Shown: positions 61,901-64,000 of the stretch, in pieces
How the letters are laid out: each line of letters opens with the position of its first letter
Position numbering within the stretch: the first letter of the stretch is position 1
DNA from: Lentisalinibacter sediminis
GTDB taxonomy: Bacteria; Pseudomonadota; Gammaproteobacteria; Steroidobacterales; Woeseiaceae
Direction of reading: 5' to 3'
DNA: 64,000 nucleotides
NCBI RefSeq assembly: GCF_040706615.1
Contig: NZ_JAPDRF010000004.1
Span: 1 to 64,000 of the forward strand
Notes under the pieces: model-generated
What the model was told of the DNA's origin: nothing
Databases searched by the model: none
Seen by the model: the letters and a program-made list of their open reading frames with translations, nothing else
Made by a program: the position numbers and the translations under genes

Positions 61901-62693
61901 TCTCCGGACCGACCTGCTGGAAGCTGCCGTTGCCCTCCGGGTCGATGTAATGCATCCGCGGCGTGGGACCGGAGTGGAAGATCTGCCCGTTCGGCGCCAC
62001 GTGCAGCAGGGGCCACCAGCGGCTCTCGCCGTGGGTGCCGGAGTTGAAATAGGGGCTCAGCACCATCTCGCCGAAGTCGATGCCGTTCTTGATCTCCCAG
62101 CCGGAATCGACGTTCCAGCGCTCCGGGTACTGCTGCAGGGAGGCGGTGCCGATGGCGGTGAGGATGTCGCCGTCGGCCAGGGCCACCGTGGTGGGGTACC
62201 AGCGGCCGCCGGACTCCATGTTCTCGATCTGCAGCCACTCGTCGTCGCGGAAATCGAAGATGCTGGTCCAGGGGCTGTTCGTCTGATTACGGCCGCCGTT
62301 CACGAATACGCGCCCGTCTTCCAGCATGGCCAGGTGAGCGCAGAACATGTTGTGACCTTCGTGGAAGAGCTCGACGAACTCGCCGGTCTCGGGGTCCCAG
62401 GTGGCGCTGTAGGTCTGCTCGGTGGTCGGCCAGGTCTCGCGCTCGGAGCCCGACCAGGTCAGGATCCGACCGTCGGGGAGATTGGCCGCGGAGACCGCGA
62501 TGTGCGGCCAGTCCATGACGGGGCCCCACTGGCCGCCGTCAGCGGGATCCTCCGGCCCGGCTTGAAGGAAACCCGGCGCTACAAGCGCCAGGAAGAACGA
62601 GAAGACGCCAACGCGGCCACTTGCTGTCACGATCCCCGACCCCCGCAGTCCATTTTTCTTGAGGCGTTTCAGGGGGCAGCATGCAAGACTCAC
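55935..62693 (-). CDS. Giant secreted protein: copper radical oxidase, PA14, PKD, beta-propeller and diheme cytochrome c domains
   Basis: A 2252-codon frame with a signal peptide (FLALVAPGFLQAG). Residues about 50-530 are galactose/glyoxal oxidase-like with DUF1929: Cys118 (HNMFCAH) and Tyr166 (GGRWYPTT) match the Cys-Tyr cofactor; Tyr379-His380 (RNYHSIALLLTDG) and His468 (TTHGVNSD) match the copper ligands. Then come He_PIG (530-610), PA14 (about 620-770), an unassigned region, PKD (about 1060-1150), a YVTN beta-propeller (1160-1530) and a cytochrome c peroxidase-like module with CASCH (about 1549) and CDSCH (about 1681) plus APYLHDGSA. Residues 1790-2252 are repeated beta-sandwich domains with an Ig-like spacer. 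An undetermined base at 56329 (residue 2121) sits in near-identical repeats, so the true C-terminus is probably longer. GTG start; a later GTG at residue 22 would also give a signal peptide. Confidence 0.88.
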   Translation of the reverse strand: MSLACCPLKRLKKNGLRGSGIVTASGRVGVFSFFLALVAPGFLQAGPEDPADGGQWGPVMDWPHIAVSAANLPDGRILTWSGSERETWPTTEQTYSATWDPETGEFVELFHEGHNMFCAHLAMLEDGRVFVNGGRNQTNSPWTSIFDFRDDEWLQIENMESGGRWYPTTVALADGDILTAIGTASLQQYPERWNVDSGWEIKNGIDFGEMVLSPYFNSGTHGESRWWPLLHVAPNGQIFHSGPTPRMHYIDPEGNGSFQQVGPEMTDFYHKHGTTIMYDEGKLLTAGGWVAGGNIASSNQAFTIDLNGPSPVVAATNSMTHARKFHNGVMLPTGDVLVIGGNTSGRKFNDTGTIYATEIWDPDTGTWTVGASMATPRNYHSIALLLTDGRVLAAGGGYCSGSAFCGGASHRDGEIYSPPYLFNADNTPAIRPEITSGPARVNSGNTFTVSGTPGLARFTMIKMSSTTHGVNSDVRFVEVQFTETSPGTYELTAHPNRNVLTPGYWMLFGLDASDVPSEAHVVQANTSGQPWIASIPQQSSQEGEAVSVAVEAGDTDDDPLTFSAAGLPAGLTIDPATGVISGAATVAGVYNVTVTATDNDEGAKNRSFEWLVFGQGLGSIRRDWWTGIGGSAISDLTSNANYPATPSGSDGLTSFEAPTNWADNYGTRIHGYLTPTETGTYTFAIATDDAGELWLSPDSNPANRQLIAQVPGWAGPRDWTKYPEQQSAPITLTAGETYYIEALQKEGGGGDNLAVGWIRPGQSTIDVIPGAVLSPDNVGIEAPAEAQLYTGTVTGVGSDWVTVDLPDTYDDMVVVATPAYSGTDLPVVSRVRNAAGSAFELRVQNPGDGAIPATYTVHFVVAEKGVYSGDGIAMEVATVASTVVDSDSSWAGQAVPYQQDYLSPVVIGQVMGDNEPRWSVFWASDGSAGNPPSAGALHVGRHVGEDVDTTRAGDTLGYIVIDSGSGQVGDWLVEAAVGASSIAGMGDSPPYTYALVSEAETAVVAAAGMNGANGGWPVLYGATPFAGTALGLAFDEDQLGDAERAHAAEEVAYLALAAVPDEPLDLEPITTTADVTGAQITFDAAASGGTNLVYNWNFGDGTPETGFGDFPSVEHSYAAPGRYVISVTVRDLDTLEEVTYQVVQLVHRPLTANAPTSSSTIALNEPLGQIWSVNPDNDTVTVITDVAMGTKTELATGNHPVAVQIAPNGDAWVVNRRSATISVFDSTALSLATTIQLAAGSAPYGLAFHHGENVAFVVQEGTGELLKIDAGTRTLIDSEYLGPNARHVAVTADGSKVFVTRFITPTLPDEWTASPIVEFSGQKYGGEVVIVEPFTMTVQSTTILQHSERVASEHTGPGVPNYLGPAVVSPDGTSAWVPSKQDNILAGALRGGQGMTFDQTVRAITSKIDLATGSEDFTFRIDHDNASVGKYAAFGPWGAYLFTSLEGNREIAVSDVYTATELGRFDVGRAPHGVVTSSDGSTLYVHNFMDRTVGVYDISGITYGNQLAVTEVNTIGTVANEALAADVLKGKQFFYDARDPRLALDSYMSCASCHNNGGQDGRIWDFTGMGEGLRNTIMLRGRAATAHGFLHWSANFDELQDFEDQIRTFSGGTGLMDNADYLVGSRSTPLGDQKTGLSADLDALAAYVASLDEFDDSPYRNEDGSLTAAGEVGRQLFTSKGCDSCHTSPNFTDSLDETTLHDVGTIKQPTSGSRLGGSLNGIDAPTLVSLWNTAPYLHDGSAMDVTEAISAHAGISLMAAELNDLGAYLDQLDGVTAQIQDPAGCTDCLDFSVITTASFSHQDVSAGVQVLDGGETLLLTDNTWRRTEETYTITPTTMLEFTFESSQEGEIHGIGFTDSDTTSAAASRIFTLWGTQNWGIRDYSYNGSGAQTFVIPVGQYYTGTGMRLTIANDDDAGIGSDSRFTGIRIYDPSQEPVPPMVTNPGHQTSTVNNFVSLAISANDLNSDPLEFSATNLPTGLSMSPDGTISGTPTELNTWTVTVTVTDNVSGSDSAIFDWSIVEAPICSDCFDFRTAATVSFSDQDEDGGVQVLDNGLSLMLTGNTWRRTEETYTITPTTMLEFTFESSQEGEIHGIGFTDSDTTSAAASRIFTLWGTQNWGIXGGVQVLDNGLSLMLTGNTWRRTEETYTITPTTMLEFTFESSQEGEIHGIGFTYSDITGAAASRIFQLWGTQNWGIRDYSYNGSGAQTFVIPVGQYYTGTGMRLTIANDDDAAGIAIGSFRFVRIYESTGN
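55995..56328 (-). repeat. Intragenic repeat copy 1 (carbohydrate-binding-like domain)
   Basis: DNA nearly identical to 56946-57231 over most of its length and to 56330-56556 over its right part, coding for the WRRTEETYTITPTTMLEF, GEIHGIGF, GTQNWGIRDYSYNGSG and QYYTGTGMRLTIANDDD domain. Such domains end many marine secreted carbohydrate-active proteins and probably bind glycan (inference). Confidence 0.85.
56329..56329. other. Undetermined base (N), likely assembly gap in repeats
   Basis: The single N joins the end of one repeat copy (ccccacca) to the middle of the next (gtatgcccc). In complete units these two points are separated by an Ig-like spacer and half a domain, so the N most likely hides missing sequence rather than one base. 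Confidence 0.8.
56330..56556 (-). repeat. Intragenic repeat copy 2 (partial)
   Basis: Nearly identical to 56102-56328 and to 57053-57231, but missing the C-terminal half of the domain (the RDYSYNGSG to NDDD part) at the point of the undetermined base. Confidence 0.85.
56946..57231 (-). repeat. Intragenic repeat copy 3
   Basis: A full copy of the same domain, close to copy 1 at the DNA level. It differs from copy 1 by a few changes in the middle (codons for TDSDTTSAAAS versus TYSDITGAAAS). High DNA identity between copies points to recent duplication or gene conversion. Confidence 0.85.
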
Positions 62694-62783
62694 GCCACTG
62701 GGGAATTATTGCGCTGCCTTAGTGGCTTACCACAGCCCCACTGTGGAGAATGCGTAGCAGGTGTAAAGAAATCCGACGTTGAC

Positions 62784-64000
62784 TCAGTCCGTTTCCATGC
62801 TGGTCAGCGTCCTGAGAAAGGCCGCCAGATCCTGGAGCTCAGAGTCGCTCAGGTCCAACGGAGGCAGCTCATGGTTGGACATCTCCTTGGTCGGCGGATC
62901 ACGGTAGAACTGCAAAACTTCGATCAACGTTTCGAAACGCCCGTCGTGCATGTAGGGGCCCGTTTCGGCCACGTTACGGAGCGTCGGCACCTTGAATGCG
63001 CCGTTGTCGGCATGGTTCTGCGCGGCGAAGCGGTGATGCTCGCACTCTTCCCCGTCCGCGTCGCTGTATGGCCCCAGGCAGTTGAACTCGTCGACCAAGG
63101 CGGCCCGTAGTCCGACTAGACGACCGAAGTCCGGTAACTGCCCCTCGGCCGGCAAGCCGGTGCCGATATTGTTGAAGCCGAAGTTGGTGAAGTAGGAACC
63201 GTTATGGCAGCGCAGGCATTGCGTTTTCTCCGGGGACAGGAAAAGGCGCAGACCGCGTTCCTCCTGCTCGGACAGCAATGTGTCTGACTCCGATTCATCA
63301 TCGAGCGATGCCACGTACGCATCGAAGCGGCTCCGCTCCGGCTCCAAAGTGGATACGTAGCTCGCGATGATCTTGCCGACGGTCGCGAACGCCCCATTCA
63401 CCTGCCGCCGCTGGGATTCCGCGAGCCGATTCCAGCGCACCTTGTCCTCCGCTGAACCGTAAGGCCCTGCGGAATCGGGTAGTTGTTCGAGATCAGGAAC
63501 CGCGCCACCCGCCAACTCTACAAAACGATCGCGATACGCTTCGCTCGTCAACACGTAGCGCACGACCCGCGTGCGGTTGTTGTCCATCTCGCCCGGCGTC
63601 TCGATGGGCGACAGGGCCTGCGACCACACGCTGTCCCGCCGACCGTCCCAGTAGAACCAGTCGCCGTGCGCCGAACCCAGCAATGTCGGCGAATTCCGCT
63701 TGAGCTCCCGGCTGCCGAAACTCTTCTTCTTGCCGTCCGTGAAATGGAGCCGCGGATCATGGCAGGACGCGCAGGACAGATCGCCGTTCAGGCTGAGCCC
63801 GGGATCGAAGAACAGGGCCTGGCCAAGGGAGATCGCCTTCGGGCGGCCGAGAAGACGGTTGGACGGATCCTCCGGCGCTTTGCGCTTCTCCGGCAGCGTC
63901 AGCGAGCGCATCATCGCGACTTCACGGGGAGACCACTTTTCATCCGGCTCCTCGTCGACGACCGCCGGCGCGAGTGACAGCTCGAACAGGGCCTTGTCCG
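62784..64000 (-). CDS. Diheme cytochrome c peroxidase (MauG/CCP family), 5' end outside the window
   Basis: The frame is open to the window edge, so the N-terminus, including any signal peptide, is missing; the internal ATG at 63914 is not the start since in-frame coding sequence continues upstream of it. About 405 residues are visible. SLNGDLSCASCHDP and EKTQCLRCHNGSYF carry the two c-type haem sites, and KVPTLRNVAETGPYMHDGRF is the C-terminal family signature. The enzymes reduce hydrogen peroxide or oxidise a partner protein. It lies 90 bases upstream of the giant oxidase gene on the same strand, so they may be co-transcribed; an oxidase making peroxide next to a peroxidase is a coherent pair. 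Confidence 0.9.
   Translation of the reverse strand, partial: DKALFELSLAPAVVDEEPDEKWSPREVAMMRSLTLPEKRKAPEDPSNRLLGRPKAISLGQALFFDPGLSLNGDLSCASCHDPRLHFTDGKKKSFGSRELKRNSPTLLGSAHGDWFYWDGRRDSVWSQALSPIETPGEMDNNRTRVVRYVLTSEAYRDRFVELAGGAVPDLEQLPDSAGPYGSAEDKVRWNRLAESQRRQVNGAFATVGKIIASYVSTLEPERSRFDAYVASLDDESESDTLLSEQEERGLRLFLSPEKTQCLRCHNGSYFTNFGFNNIGTGLPAEGQLPDFGRLVGLRAALVDEFNCLGPYSDADGEECEHHRFAAQNHADNGAFKVPTLRNVAETGPYMHDGRFETLIEVLQFYRDPPTKEMSNHELPPLDLSDSELQDLAAFLRTLTSMETD

Noticed and set aside
60120..63110. Plus-strand open frame of 996 codons
   Set aside because: Antisense to the oxidase domain of the giant gene, where copper-site motifs prove the minus strand; no domain on the plus strand.
1..64000. 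CRISPR arrays, tRNA or rRNA genes
   Set aside because: No regularly spaced repeats and no tRNA or rRNA signature was recognised by reading both strands; a tRNAscan or CRISPR search was not run.

Overview
The window is a large exopolysaccharide locus of the exosortase A (XrtA, EpsH-type) kind, most likely from a free-living, probably marine or halophilic gammaproteobacterium. The evidence is the ordered PrsT, Wza-like, chain-length, BY-kinase, beta-barrel and XrtA genes on the minus strand (46.8-55.6 kb), an XrtA-type polysaccharide deacetylase and FemAB protein (9.1-11.0 kb), three sulfotransferases and a cyclic-di-GMP-I riboswitch. The taxonomic call is inference; there is no rRNA or housekeeping marker here.

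Layout. 0-2 kb: two secreted lipoproteins (Calx-beta, cut by the window edge; Ig-like plus FN3-like), the second behind a c-di-GMP riboswitch. 1.9-7.1 kb: an FAD oxidoreductase coupled to a deacetylase/LMW-phosphatase fusion, diverging from an ATP-grasp ligase coupled to a glycosyltransferase. 7.1-11.05 kb: minus-strand operon of XrtA deacetylase, FemAB, sulfotransferase and a second deacetylase. 11.2-14.2 kb: C-methyltransferase, SDR and 2OG-oxygenase-like genes. 14.6-38.2 kb: a more AT-rich, mosaic island with glycosyltransferases, pyruvyltransferase, DegT aminotransferase, two sulfotransferases, an O-antigen ligase/polymerase, an ABC flippase, a secreted beta-helix protein, a CapK-like ligase, an asparagine-synthase-like enzyme, several gene-free stretches and a decayed IS3 orfA. 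38.6-44.3 kb: a tightly overlapped nucleotide-sugar operon (epimerase, rfbC, DUF4910 peptidase-like, rfbF, PIG-L deacetylase, glycosyltransferase). 44.4-46.8 kb: a glycosyltransferase and a CelD-like acyltransferase. 46.8-55.6 kb: export and exosortase core. 55.9-64 kb: a giant secreted multidomain protein combining a galactose-oxidase-like copper radical oxidase with a diheme cytochrome c peroxidase-like module, next to a separate MauG/CCP-type diheme peroxidase cut by the window edge.

How it fits together (inference): at least ten glycosyltransferases build a repeat unit from ordinary and branched or deoxy sugars. It is decorated by sulfation, pyruvylation, deacetylation, acylation and possibly aminoacyl groups, moved across the inner membrane (perhaps by the PglK/MsbA-like ABC protein), polymerised by the O-antigen-ligase-family protein and exported through the Wza-like lipoprotein under control of the chain-length protein, the kinase and the fused phosphatase. 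XrtA would process PEP-CTERM proteins encoded elsewhere. The giant oxidase may modify the finished matrix.
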